Shown here: positions 1-7,602 of the stretch, in pieces
Position numbering within the stretch: position 1 is the first letter of the stretch
How the letters are laid out: each line of letters opens with the position of its first letter
Made by a program: the position numbers and the translations under genes
Notes under the pieces: generated by a model
What the model saw: only the letters and a program-made list of their open reading frames with translations
The model's database searches: none
Told to the model about the DNA's origin: nothing
Assembly (NCBI GenBank): GCA_934167175.1
Contig: CAKPKF010000020.1
Coordinates: 1-25,032, forward strand
Length of the DNA stretch: 25,032 bases
Direction: 5' to 3'
Origin: an uncultured Clostridia bacterium
GTDB lineage: Bacteria; Bacillota; Clostridia; TANB77; CAG-508

Positions 1-1
1 T

Positions 2-1750
2 AATTCAAAGAATTCAAAAACAAAAAGTGAAATTTCTCAAGAGAAAGAAACTATACAATTAGCAATAAATGCATTAAAAATGAACAAGGAAGTTGATAAA
101 ATTATGGCTACTAATATAGCTGAAGAAATAAATAAAGAAGGCAAAAGAGTTTCGGCACAGGGAGATTATATAACATTTATAAAAAGTAAGAGGGAATATG
201 TAATAACACAGGATGATGGGGAAATAGGGATAAATGAAACCCAATCAACAAAAGTAAATGATCCAACTCCAGGGAAACTTGACTATGATAGTAATACTAA
301 CTCATATACTATTTATAGTATAGAAGATTTAGTAGAATTTGCAAATAAAGTAAATAGTGGAGAAAACTTTGAAAATGCAACAATATATCTTGGATGTAGT
401 TTAGACTTCTATTCTAGATATTCCTATGCATTAGAGTCAAGTCTAAAACCAGGAGGATTAATGGAACAAGTAACTTCAGGAGAGGGGTTTCCAACTTTAG
501 GAGATTATTGGTATAGAGTGAGAGATTTAACAGATTACTCTTTTAAAGATACATTTCCTATTACTTTCAAAGGAACTTTTAATGGGAAAAATAACACTAT
601 TTCTAATATGTATATAAATAGAGAAATGAGGGTAGTACGTTCAAATTTAGATGAAAATAAACTATTATATGAATATTATAATACTTGTTTGTCATTTATG
701 GGATTAAATGAAGGAACAATCGAAAATTTAAAAATGAATTCTAGTCATATTAGCGGATCTGGAAATGCAACAGCAATTGCAATAAATAATAATGGAAGAA
801 TAAAAAATATTGAGATAAGTAGTTTAGATATAGACACCCAAAATTATGCAGCGGGGTGTTCAATGCAAAATGTTTCAAACACATCAACAATAGACTCAGT
901 AACAGTAAAAAAGGGTTCTAAGATAAAGAGTAACTCAGGAATAGCATGTATTGTCAATTATAATCTTGGAACATTAAGCAATTCAAATAATTATGCTGAT
1001 ATAACTCAAGAAAACAGTATTACCTATGTGGCTGGAATAGTGAGTTACAATTACCCAACAGGAACAGTTAGAAAATGTTCAAATTATGGAAATATAATAG
1101 GAGAAAAGTTTTCAAATGCATTTTTAGGAGGTATTTCTAATATAAATGATGGAACAATTACACAATGTTCTAATGTAGGAAATCTAGTACAAAAAGGAAT
1201 TAGAAGTTACACGGGAGGATTGGCTAGTAGAGGTTCAGGAACAATAGAGTTGAGCAACAATAAGGGAGATATAATAGCAGCAGGTAGTTATTGCCCAAGA
1301 GTAGGAGGCCTTGTAGGCCAAGGAGAAGGTGTAAATCTTATAAATTCATATAATATAGGAAATGTAGATATAGTTGTTCCATCAACGTACACAAAAGTTG
1401 GAGGAATGATAGGTGAAAGCAATGATGAAGATAAAATAACTAATTGTTATAATAAAGGGAAAATAACAGCAATAGGAAGTGGATATTGTTTTGCAGGAGG
1501 ACTTGCAGGAACATGTACAACAACAACGCCAACAATAACTAATTCATATTATCTAGATACATCAGCAGAAAAATTAAATGGAAATTCTACACCTCCAATA
1601 ATAAATTCAACATCAAAGACTCAAGAAGAAATGACATCTAAAAATAGTGCAGACTTTTTAGATGGAATTAATGGAGATGGAGCCTTTAAAATAGATGAAA
1701 AAAATATAAACGAAGGATATCCAATTTTAGTTTGGGAAAGTGAGGAATAG
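2..1750 (+). CDS. GLUG-repeat surface protein, 5' end outside window (partial)
   Basis: The reading frame is open from base 2, so the ATG at position 80 is internal and the true start lies upstream of the window. The visible 582 residues begin with a charged, helical stretch (SQEKETIQLAINALK) of the kind that follows the prepilin-like N-terminus in clostridial surface proteins; compare the gene starting at 24357. Next comes a segment like IYSIEDLVEFANKVNSG and a FKGTFNGKNNTISNMYI block. The C-terminal half has several GLUG-type repeats: GGLVGQ at about residue 434, GGMIGES at about 466 and GGLAGT at about 499, each followed by an N-x-Y/S-N-x-G turn. These repeats build beta-solenoid adhesin-like surfaces. 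There is no LPXTG or other cell-wall anchor at the C-terminus. The next gene starts 2 nt downstream, suggesting one operon. Role in adhesion or the cell surface is inferred; the exact ligand is unknown. Confidence 0.8.
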   Translation, partial: NSKNSKTKSEISQEKETIQLAINALKMNKEVDKIMATNIAEEINKEGKRVSAQGDYITFIKSKREYVITQDDGEIGINETQSTKVNDPTPGKLDYDSNTNSYTIYSIEDLVEFANKVNSGENFENATIYLGCSLDFYSRYSYALESSLKPGGLMEQVTSGEGFPTLGDYWYRVRDLTDYSFKDTFPITFKGTFNGKNNTISNMYINREMRVVRSNLDENKLLYEYYNTCLSFMGLNEGTIENLKMNSSHISGSGNATAIAINNNGRIKNIEISSLDIDTQNYAAGCSMQNVSNTSTIDSVTVKKGSKIKSNSGIACIVNYNLGTLSNSNNYADITQENSITYVAGIVSYNYPTGTVRKCSNYGNIIGEKFSNAFLGGISNINDGTITQCSNVGNLVQKGIRSYTGGLASRGSGTIELSNNKGDIIAAGSYCPRVGGLVGQGEGVNLINSYNIGNVDIVVPSTYTKVGGMIGESNDEDKITNCYNKGKITAIGSGYCFAGGLAGTCTTTTPTITNSYYLDTSAEKLNGNSTPPIINSTSKTQEEMTSKNSADFLDGINGDGAFKIDEKNINEGYPILVWESEE

Positions 1751-1751
1751 G

Positions 1752-2045
1752 ATGAAAAATAGTTCAAAGATTATAATAGTATTAGTTGTAGTGGTAGTAA
1801 TAGTTATAGGAATATTTGCAATAAAAAACAATACAGCAAAAGATGTTGAAAATAGTGGTGGAGAAAGCAAGATAGAAAAAGAAGTAGTAATAAATAGAAC
1901 AGGTGAGAACAGTATAAAAGATGAAAATATAACAAATAAGAATAAAACAAATGAAGTTGTATTAGAATATCAAAAAATAGAAACAGAAGAAGGAACAAAG
2001 ATGGTAGATCAATTTGGAGATGAAATGAAACCATATTCAAAATAG
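1752..2045 (+). CDS. Small membrane-anchored protein of unknown function
   Basis: This encodes 97 residues from the ATG at 1752. An in-frame GTG at 1740 is possible, but GAGG at 1742-1745 is well spaced for the ATG. The N-terminus has two or three positive charges followed by a very hydrophobic run (residues about 6-25, rich in V and I). The rest is an extracytoplasmic tail, polar and rich in K, E and N, with no cysteine and so no lipobox. This suggests a single-pass signal-anchor protein with an exposed tail of about 70 residues. It follows the GLUG-repeat protein by 2 nt and is probably co-transcribed with it, so a role in its export, anchoring or assembly is possible but only inferred. I recognise no family. 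Confidence 0.65.
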   Translation: MKNSSKIIIVLVVVVVIVIGIFAIKNNTAKDVENSGGESKIEKEVVINRTGENSIKDENITNKNKTNEVVLEYQKIETEEGTKMVDQFGDEMKPYSK

Positions 2046-2074
2046 AAAATGTGTCAAAATGAAAAATAGAATTA

Positions 2075-2103
2075 TTGCAATAAAAGGCTTGCTGTGATAT
2101 AAT
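2075..2103 (+). promoter_or_regulatory. Predicted promoter of argS
   Basis: TTGCAA (2075-2080), a 17-nt spacer and a consensus TATAAT (2098-2103) lie 36 nt before the argS start. The ribosome binding site AAAGGAG at about 2127-2133 lies between. The -10 is perfect; the -35 is weaker. Confidence 0.65.
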
Positions 2104-2139
2104 ATGCAAAAATAATCAAGTAGTGTAAAGGAGAACAGA

Positions 2140-3849
2140 ATGATTAATTATAAAGAATATATAGGAAGCAAAATAGCAGAAACAATTAATATAGAAGCGG
2201 AAAAAATATCTATGTATATAGAAATACCAAAAGACAAAAATATGGGAGATTATGCATTCCCTTGCTTTAAATTAGCAAAAGAGCTAAGAAAATCTCCACA
2301 ATTAATAGCAAGCGATATAAAAGAAAAAATAAAAGTAGATGATAGCATAATAGAAAAAATAGAAATAGTAGGAGGATACTTGAATTTCTATTCAAATAAA
2401 ATTACTCTTGTAAAAAACGTACTATCAGAAATAGAAAGCCAAAAAGAAGAATATGGAAGAAGTGACATTGGAGAAGGAAAAACAGTATTAATAGATTATT
2501 CAGCTCCAAATATAGCGAAGCCATTTCATGTTGGTCATTTAAGAACAACTCTAATAGGTAATGCATTATATAAGTTATATAAATACTTAGGATATAAAAC
2601 AATAGGGATAAATCATTTAGGAGATTATGGAACACAATTCGGAAAAATGATAGAAGCATACAAAATGTGGCATAATGAGTACAATTTAGAAGAAGAACCA
2701 ATAAACAAAATGGTAGATATGTATGTAAGAATAAATAAATTATGCAAAGAAAATGAAGAAGTTTTAGAAAAATGTAGAGAAAACTTTAAACTATTAGAAG
2801 AAGGAGACAAATATTGTGTCGAATTATGGGAAAAATTCAAAGATTTAAGCATGATTGAATTTGAAAAAATCTATGATATATTAAATGTTAAATTTGATTC
2901 ATATAAAGGAGAAGCATTTTATGCAGATAAAACAGACGAAGTAATAAAAATACTAGAAGAAAAAGGAAAACTAACAGAATCAAATGGAGCAAAAATAGTA
3001 GATTTAGAAGATGTAGGAATAAATACACCATGTATAATACAAAAAGCAAATGGGTCATCAATATATGCAACAAGGGATTTAGCTGCTATATTATACAGAG
3101 CAAGAACATACGATTTTGACAAATGCCTATATGTAGTTGCATATGAACAAAATCTACATTTTAAGCAAATATTTGAAGTTGCGAAATATTTAGTTGATGA
3201 AAAATATGCAAAAGGATTGCAACATGTATCATATGGAATGGTTAATCTTCCAACAGGAAGAATGTCAACAAGACTTGGAAATGTAGTAAAAATAGAAGAA
3301 TTATTAAATGGCACAATTGAAAAAGCACAAGAAATTATAACAGAAAAGAATGAAAAATTAGAAAATAAAGAAGAAGTTGCTAAAAAAGTAGGAATAGGAG
3401 CAGTAATATTCAATACACTATCAACAGCAACAATAAAAGATCAAATATTCGATTGGGATATAGCCTTAAATTTTCAAGGTGAGACAGGTCCATATATACA
3501 ATACACATATGTTAGAACAAAAAGTGTATTAGAAAAAATAGGTGAACTACCTAAAGTGCAAGATATAAACTTTGAAAAATTACTTGATAAAGAATCTGTA
3601 AATGTAGTAAAAGATTTATATAATTTCTCAGACATAATAATATCAACAGTAGAGAAAAATGAACCATCAATATTAACTAGATATTTAATAGACTTAAGTC
3701 AATCATATAGCAGTTTTTATAATGCTAACAAAATAGCAGTAGAGGATAAAGAAACAAGAGAAGCAAGAACATACTTAACATATGCAGTAGGAAATGTGTT
3801 AAAAACAGGAGCAGGACTATTAGGAATAGAAATGCCAGATAAAATGTAA
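2140..3849 (+). CDS. argS: Arginyl-tRNA synthetase
   Basis: This is a class I aminoacyl-tRNA synthetase that charges tRNA-Arg with arginine in the cytoplasm. The 569 residues match the usual ArgS length. The N-terminal additional domain (about 1-115) contains MGDYAFPCFKLAKEL. The catalytic Rossmann fold carries the HIGH-type signature H130-V-G-H133 within PFHVGHLRTTLIGNAL. A KMSKS-equivalent M375-S-T-R378 lies in RMSTRLGNVV; departure from KMSKS is normal in ArgS. The DALR-type anticodon-binding domain occupies about residues 450-569 and ends in LGIEMPDKM, as is typical of ArgS. The gene has its own promoter (2075-2103), an AAAGGAG ribosome binding site and a terminator at 3886-3912, so it is probably monocistronic. 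Confidence 0.97.
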   Translation: MINYKEYIGSKIAETINIEAEKISMYIEIPKDKNMGDYAFPCFKLAKELRKSPQLIASDIKEKIKVDDSIIEKIEIVGGYLNFYSNKITLVKNVLSEIESQKEEYGRSDIGEGKTVLIDYSAPNIAKPFHVGHLRTTLIGNALYKLYKYLGYKTIGINHLGDYGTQFGKMIEAYKMWHNEYNLEEEPINKMVDMYVRINKLCKENEEVLEKCRENFKLLEEGDKYCVELWEKFKDLSMIEFEKIYDILNVKFDSYKGEAFYADKTDEVIKILEEKGKLTESNGAKIVDLEDVGINTPCIIQKANGSSIYATRDLAAILYRARTYDFDKCLYVVAYEQNLHFKQIFEVAKYLVDEKYAKGLQHVSYGMVNLPTGRMSTRLGNVVKIEELLNGTIEKAQEIITEKNEKLENKEEVAKKVGIGAVIFNTLSTATIKDQIFDWDIALNFQGETGPYIQYTYVRTKSVLEKIGELPKVQDINFEKLLDKESVNVVKDLYNFSDIIISTVEKNEPSILTRYLIDLSQSYSSFYNANKIAVEDKETREARTYLTYAVGNVLKTGAGLLGIEMPDKM

Positions 3850-3885
3850 GATATAAATAAATTTAATAATAAACAAAATTAGAGA

Positions 3886-3912
3886 AGATGTGTTAAATAC
3901 ACGTCTTTTTTT
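3886..3912 (+). terminator. Rho-independent terminator after argS
   Basis: AGATGTGT and ACACGTCT form an 8-bp stem, with one G-T pair, around a TAAAT loop. A run of seven T follows. It lies 36 nt after the argS stop. Confidence 0.85.
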
Positions 3913-3940
3913 ATGGTAAAAATATATTATAAAAAAATCA

Positions 3941-3969
3941 TTGACTAAGAAAAAGTGTTAATATAAAAT
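3941..3969 (+). promoter_or_regulatory. Predicted promoter, copy A of a three-copy family
   Basis: TTGACT (3941-3946), a 17-nt spacer and TAAAAT (3964-3969). The surrounding 40 or so bases are closely similar to those at 4612-4640, including GTTAATATAAAAT. A perfect 12-bp palindrome, AATTTCGAAATT, lies downstream at 3988-3999 and could be an operator. No intact gene follows; the nearest recognisable coding relic begins at 4177. Confidence 0.6.
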
Positions 3970-4054
3970 CAAAATAAACAATTGGTCAATTTCGAAATTT
4001 ATATTAAAAAAACGTATAGATGAGTAGAGTTTGATAAAAAACAATAAAAAATAT

Positions 4055-4083
4055 GTAGAGGCGAATAATATTTGCACGCAAAT
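4055..4083 (+). repeat. Short inverted-repeat element, copy A
   Basis: The segment starts GTAGAGGCGAATA and continues TATTTGCACGC. It is an imperfect palindrome centred on 4070 (GCGAATA opposite TATTTGC, with further decay outward). It aligns base for base with copy B at 4665-4690. It lies downstream of promoter A in what would be an untranslated leader. Confidence 0.55.
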
Positions 4084-4176
4084 GAAAAAAATGTAATAAA
4101 AAACAGAATTTGAACAGCAAAAACGAAAAATAATGAAAGGGGAAAAATGGTGCATCACATTTAAAAACGATTAGAG

Positions 4177-4602
4177 ATGGAATTGGAAAAAAGAGTAATT
4201 ATTTTGATACCAGCATATAATCCAGAAAAGAAGTTAGTTGAAATAGTAAAAAAATTACAAGAATCAGAAAGCAAAATAGTATTGGGAACAAGAAACTTTA
4301 AAGAAAAACAAGTACCAATAATAAACAAAGTATGAAATATATTTATAAGTTATGTTTTTTTATAGAAAAACAAAGGTGAAAATTAATGACACACAAACTG
4401 GACTAAGAGGCGCATACCAACAAAATACATAAACGAAATTATAAAAATACCAGGTGAATATGAGATTAATCAATTAAAATTCTTTGCAAAAAATGTCGAA
4501 ATAGTACAAGTGAAAATAGCAACAGTATATTCAAAAGAAATAAAATCGTCATTTAAAAGAATAAAAGATTCTATAAAAGTCCTAAAAGCGATGAACAAAT
4601 AA
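4177..4602 (+). pseudogene. Family 2 glycosyltransferase (DPM1/GtrA-type) relic
   Basis: Three pieces in different frames add up to a shortened polyprenyl-phosphate-type GT2 enzyme. The first (4177-4335) starts with RVIILIPAYNPEKKLVEIV and jumps directly to KIVLGTRNFKEKQVP. The segment that should lie between, holding the DDGS and D-x-D catalytic motifs, is missing, which is consistent with an in-frame deletion. The frame then ends in TGA. A second piece in another frame reads NDTQTGLRG (about 4384-4412). A third frame runs from IPTKYINEIIKIPGE to the stop at 4600-4602, with KIATVY and IKDSIKVL, which are typical of the family's C-terminal part. With the catalytic core deleted and at least two frame changes, it cannot encode an active enzyme. 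Family assignment rests on the LGTRNF, DTQTGLRG and IPTKYI blocks as I recall them from intact relatives. Confidence 0.8.
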
Positions 4603-4611
4603 ATAATACCA

Positions 4612-4640
4612 TTGACTGAGTCAAAATGTTAATATAAAAT
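4612..4640 (+). promoter_or_regulatory. Predicted promoter, copy B, ahead of the prepilin-like relic
   Basis: TTGACT (4612-4617), a 17-nt spacer and TAAAAT (4635-4640) lie 78 nt before the ATG at 4718. The flanking bases closely match copy A (3941-3969). The -35, spacer length and -10 are the same as at 24277-24305. Confidence 0.65.
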
Positions 4641-4664
4641 TATGATAAACAATAGCAAAAAATT

Positions 4665-4690
4665 GTAGGGATGAATAGTATTCGCCCGCA
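4665..4690 (+). repeat. Short inverted-repeat element, copy B
   Basis: GTAGGGATGAATA followed by GTATTCGCCCGCA. The arms GGATGAATA and TATTCGCCC pair at eight of nine positions if one G-T pair is allowed. It is in the leader between promoter B and the Shine-Dalgarno sequence GGAGGG (4704-4709), so it could fold in the mRNA. Confidence 0.6.
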
Positions 4691-4717
4691 GAACAGAGAA
4701 AATGGAGGGAACAAAAG

Positions 4718-5034
4718 ATGTAAGAAAAGTTAAGAGAAACAAAAGGAATCACATTAGTAGCATTAATAATAACAATAATAATATTACTAATTTTAGCAGG
4801 GGTGACAATAGGCTTAGTAATAGGAGAAAATGGGTTAATTGCAAAATCAAAACAAAGTGCTAGCAAATATAGCGATGAGAGCGAGAGAGAAAGAATAAAC
4901 ATGATAGTAGCAGAAGCACAAACAAAAAAGGATACGAAGAAGGAAAAAATGGAGAACTAACCCAAGCAAACTTGCAAGAAGCATTAGATAATAGTTATGG
5001 AGTAGGAAATGCAATAGCAAGTGAAAAACAATAA
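4718..5034 (+). pseudogene. Prepilin-like surface/secreted protein, inactivated
   Basis: A good ribosome binding site (GGAGGG, 4704-4709) precedes ATG 4718, but codon 2 is TAA (4721-4723). Beyond it, in the same frame, is a clear prepilin-like N-terminus: KGITLVALIITIIILLILAG, then GLVIGENGLIAKSK and a helical segment ending in AEAQTKK. The frame would then stop early. Restoring one base in the A-run near 4926-4931 gives GYEEGKNGELTQANLQEALD and a further stretch to the stop at 5032-5034. Two independent lesions therefore disable the gene: a nonsense codon and a one-base deletion. No alternative ATG, GTG or TTG lies close upstream of the hydrophobic segment in frame. The N-terminus resembles the intact gene at 24357. 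Even if repaired, the product would be only about 104 residues, so it may be a truncated member of the family. Confidence 0.8.
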
Positions 5035-5064
5035 ACAAGTGCAAAAAAAAATAGTCGAAAAACC

Positions 5065-5093
5065 TTGAATTTGATAGTAGTTATATATATAAT
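5065..5093 (+). promoter_or_regulatory. Predicted promoter of the polysaccharide cluster
   Basis: TTGAAT (5065-5070), a 17-nt spacer and consensus TATAAT (5088-5093), 31 nt before the first cluster gene. The ribosome binding site is AAAGGGG at about 5110-5116. No equally good promoter is obvious in the short gaps downstream, so most of the cluster may be one transcript. Confidence 0.65.
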
Positions 5094-5124
5094 AAAAAAG
5101 AATTAAACAAAGGGGTAAAGATTA

Positions 5125-7104
5125 ATGATAGAACTTATGAAAAAAAATCGAAATTTAATATTAAGAATGATGGATATAGTAATCGTAGCAATAGCTTATT
5201 TTTTAGTGCATTATTTTAAAACCGAAACATTTATTATAGATTCACAAGAAACACTAAAATTAATAGGAGATACAATTATTATATCTATTTTTGTTTATCA
5301 GATAGTATCGAATTCGTTTGATATATATAAAAACATAACAAGATATGAAAGTGGAAAAGACTATTTCAAATATGGATACATAGTAGTGTTATCATGTGTT
5401 AGTGTTTCTATAATACAGCATGTATTCAATTTAAAAATAATGGGACCAAGATCTAACATATTAGCAGGTGTATTTATATCTGTTATGATGATTTCATATA
5501 GATTAATAATAAGAACGATATTAACAACACACTTTACCTATGATAAAACAGAAGATGAAAATATTAAGAAAAACCTATTAATAATTGGTGCTGGTACTGC
5601 ATCAAGAGATATTATAAGAACTATAAAAAATAGCATGAGAGATACATATAATATAGTTGGAATAATAGATGATAATATAAACAAAATAAATTACACAATA
5701 TCAAATGTAAAAATATTAGGTGATAGAACAAAAATTTTAGAAATATGTAGAGAAAAGAATGTAGATACAATATTTTTCTCAATATCTCATATAGATAATA
5801 TAAACAAAAAAGAAATATTAAACATATGTCAAAATGCAAATGCTAAAATAAGAATACTGCCAAGTACAGAAGATTTAATAAGAAACAAAAATATAATGGA
5901 AAACCTAAGAGATGTTGAAATAGAAGATTTATTAGGAAGAGAACCAGTAGTATTAGATAATAATAATATAAATACATTAATAAATAAAAAAGTAATATTA
6001 GTAACAGGTGGTGGAGGTTCTATAGGTTCAGAACTATGTAGACAAATTATAAGATACAACCCAGAAAAATTAATTATATTAGACATATATGAAAATAATT
6101 TGTACAACATAGAAATAGAACTAAAATCTCAATATCCAGACATTCCAATAGAAGCTGTTGTAGGAAGTGTTAGGGATAAATCAAGATTAGAAGAAGTATT
6201 TAGTAAACATAAACCATACTTAGTTTTTCATGCTGCAGCACATAAACATGTACCACTAATGGAAGCAAGCCCAAAAGAAGCAATAAAAAATAATGTATTC
6301 GGAACATATAATGTTGTGAATTGTTGCGATAAGTATAATGTGAAAAAATTTGTATTAATATCTACAGACAAAGCTGTAAATCCAACTAACATTATGGGAG
6401 CAACAAAAAGATTATGCGAAATGATAGTACAAGCTAAAAACAAAGTAAGTACAACAGAATATGTGGCGGTTAGATTTGGAAATGTTCTTGGAAGTAATGG
6501 GTCTGTTATACCACTATTTAAAAAACAAATAGCAAAAGGTGGACCTGTAACAGTAACGCATAAAGATATTACAAGATTTTTTATGACAATACCAGAAGCA
6601 TCACAACTAGTACTACAAGCAGTTACATACGCAAATGGCGGAGAAATATTTGTATTAGATATGGGAAGTGCAGTTAAAATATATGACTTAGCAGTTTCAT
6701 TAATAAAATTATCTGGACTTGAACCAAACAAAGACATACCAATACAAATAACAGGACTAAGACCAGGCGAGAAACTATATGAAGAACTTCTTATGAATGA
6801 AGAAGGCTTAACAAAAACAGGGCATGACAAGATATTTGTTGCACAGCCTATGGATATTCAAATTTCAGAACTAAATGATAAATTAAGTAAATTATCTGAA
6901 ATAGAATATGAAAAAGAGGTTAAACTAGAAGATGTAAAAAAAGTAATGAAAGAAATTGTACCAACATATATAGAACCAGAAAAAATAAATAAATTAAAAG
7001 AAAATGAAATAAAAGAAAAAGAACAAACAACAGCTAATGTAAAAGATAAAGTAAAAGTATTGATTAATATGAATAACCAAAACAATGAACAAGCGGTAAG
7101 CTAA
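5125..7104 (+). CDS. Membrane-bound nucleotide-sugar 4,6-dehydratase (PglF/CapD/WbpM family)
   Basis: This probably converts UDP-GlcNAc to the 4-keto-6-deoxy sugar, the first step toward amino-sugars such as bacillosamine or QuiNAc. The 659 residues comprise four or so N-terminal transmembrane segments (about 10-135). A CoA-binding-like Rossmann domain follows, with IIGAGTASRDI at about 152-162. The catalytic extended SDR domain starts at V293-T-G-G-G-G-S-I-G. The active site shows S413-T-D-K416, and M424-x-x-x-K428 in place of the usual Y-x-x-x-K, which is characteristic of PglF/WbpM dehydratases. LRPGEKLYEELL near the C-terminus is also typical. A lysine- and glutamate-rich tail of about 50 residues extends beyond the domain. 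It is the first gene of the cluster, and the aminotransferase two genes on is its likely partner. The exact stereochemistry (retaining or inverting) is uncertain. Confidence 0.9.
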   Translation: MIELMKKNRNLILRMMDIVIVAIAYFLVHYFKTETFIIDSQETLKLIGDTIIISIFVYQIVSNSFDIYKNITRYESGKDYFKYGYIVVLSCVSVSIIQHVFNLKIMGPRSNILAGVFISVMMISYRLIIRTILTTHFTYDKTEDENIKKNLLIIGAGTASRDIIRTIKNSMRDTYNIVGIIDDNINKINYTISNVKILGDRTKILEICREKNVDTIFFSISHIDNINKKEILNICQNANAKIRILPSTEDLIRNKNIMENLRDVEIEDLLGREPVVLDNNNINTLINKKVILVTGGGGSIGSELCRQIIRYNPEKLIILDIYENNLYNIEIELKSQYPDIPIEAVVGSVRDKSRLEEVFSKHKPYLVFHAAAHKHVPLMEASPKEAIKNNVFGTYNVVNCCDKYNVKKFVLISTDKAVNPTNIMGATKRLCEMIVQAKNKVSTTEYVAVRFGNVLGSNGSVIPLFKKQIAKGGPVTVTHKDITRFFMTIPEASQLVLQAVTYANGGEIFVLDMGSAVKIYDLAVSLIKLSGLEPNKDIPIQITGLRPGEKLYEELLMNEEGLTKTGHDKIFVAQPMDIQISELNDKLSKLSEIEYEKEVKLEDVKKVMKEIVPTYIEPEKINKLKENEIKEKEQTTANVKDKVKVLINMNNQNNEQAVS

Positions 7105-7116
7105 AAGGGAGATAAA

Positions 7117-7602
7117 ATGAGCTTTAAGAAAACAATATTAATAATATTAATTTTAATATGGATGAGTATAATATTTATATTTTCAAATCAACCAAGTGAA
7201 ACATCTGGTGAGTTAAGTGGAAACTTATCTAGAAAGATATTAACTACAACAGGAATACTAGGAAAAATAAATATAGATAACCAAGAAAAAGTAGTAATAA
7301 CTACAGAAAAAGTATTAAGAAAAATAGCACATTATTCAATATATTTATTAGGAGGTATTTTATTAATGAGTTATGCGAACTTATACAAAATACCAACTAA
7401 TAAAAAAATGATTTATGCATCCATTGCAGGAGCAATATATGCTACAACAGATGAAATACATCAGTATTTTATACCAGGTAGAGCATGTATGTGGCAAGAT
7501 ATATGGTTAGACAGTTTAGGTGTAGCTACAGGGGTATGTATAATGTGTTTAATATATATGATTTTTAATAGGAAAGAGGAGAAAAATTATGGAGAAAATT
7601 AA
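7117..7602 (+). CDS. VanZ-like membrane protein
   Basis: The 161-residue integral membrane protein has an N-terminal hydrophobic segment (about 5-22) followed by FSNQPSETSGELSG. It also has RKIAHYSIYLLGGILL and DEIHQYFIPGR with a final membrane segment. The S-N-Q, RK-x-x-H and D-E-x-H-Q-x-x-x-P-G-R blocks mark the VanZ family (named after the teicoplanin-resistance gene). Biochemical function is unknown; it is often found near cell-envelope genes. A ribosome binding site AAAGGGAG precedes the start. Its 3' end overlaps the next gene by 14 nt, indicating translational coupling inside the operon. Confidence 0.85.
   Translation: MSFKKTILIILILIWMSIIFIFSNQPSETSGELSGNLSRKILTTTGILGKINIDNQEKVVITTEKVLRKIAHYSIYLLGGILLMSYANLYKIPTNKKMIYASIAGAIYATTDEIHQYFIPGRACMWQDIWLDSLGVATGVCIMCLIYMIFNRKEEKNYGEN

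Noticed and set aside
1740..1751. GTG at 1740 as start of the small membrane protein
   Set aside because: GAGG at 1742-1745 is better spaced for ATG 1752, and no ribosome binding site fits the GTG.
4133..4174. Short frame starting MKGEKWCITF, which faintly resembles a K-G-I-T-L prepilin N-terminus after promoter A
   Set aside because: Only 13 codons and no convincing ribosome binding site. The similarity is a few residues and could be chance, so it is not listed as a gene.
6228..6830. 200-codon open frame on the minus strand
   Set aside because: It lies opposite the dehydratase gene, whose motifs are in the plus frame. It has no ribosome binding site or recognisable family.
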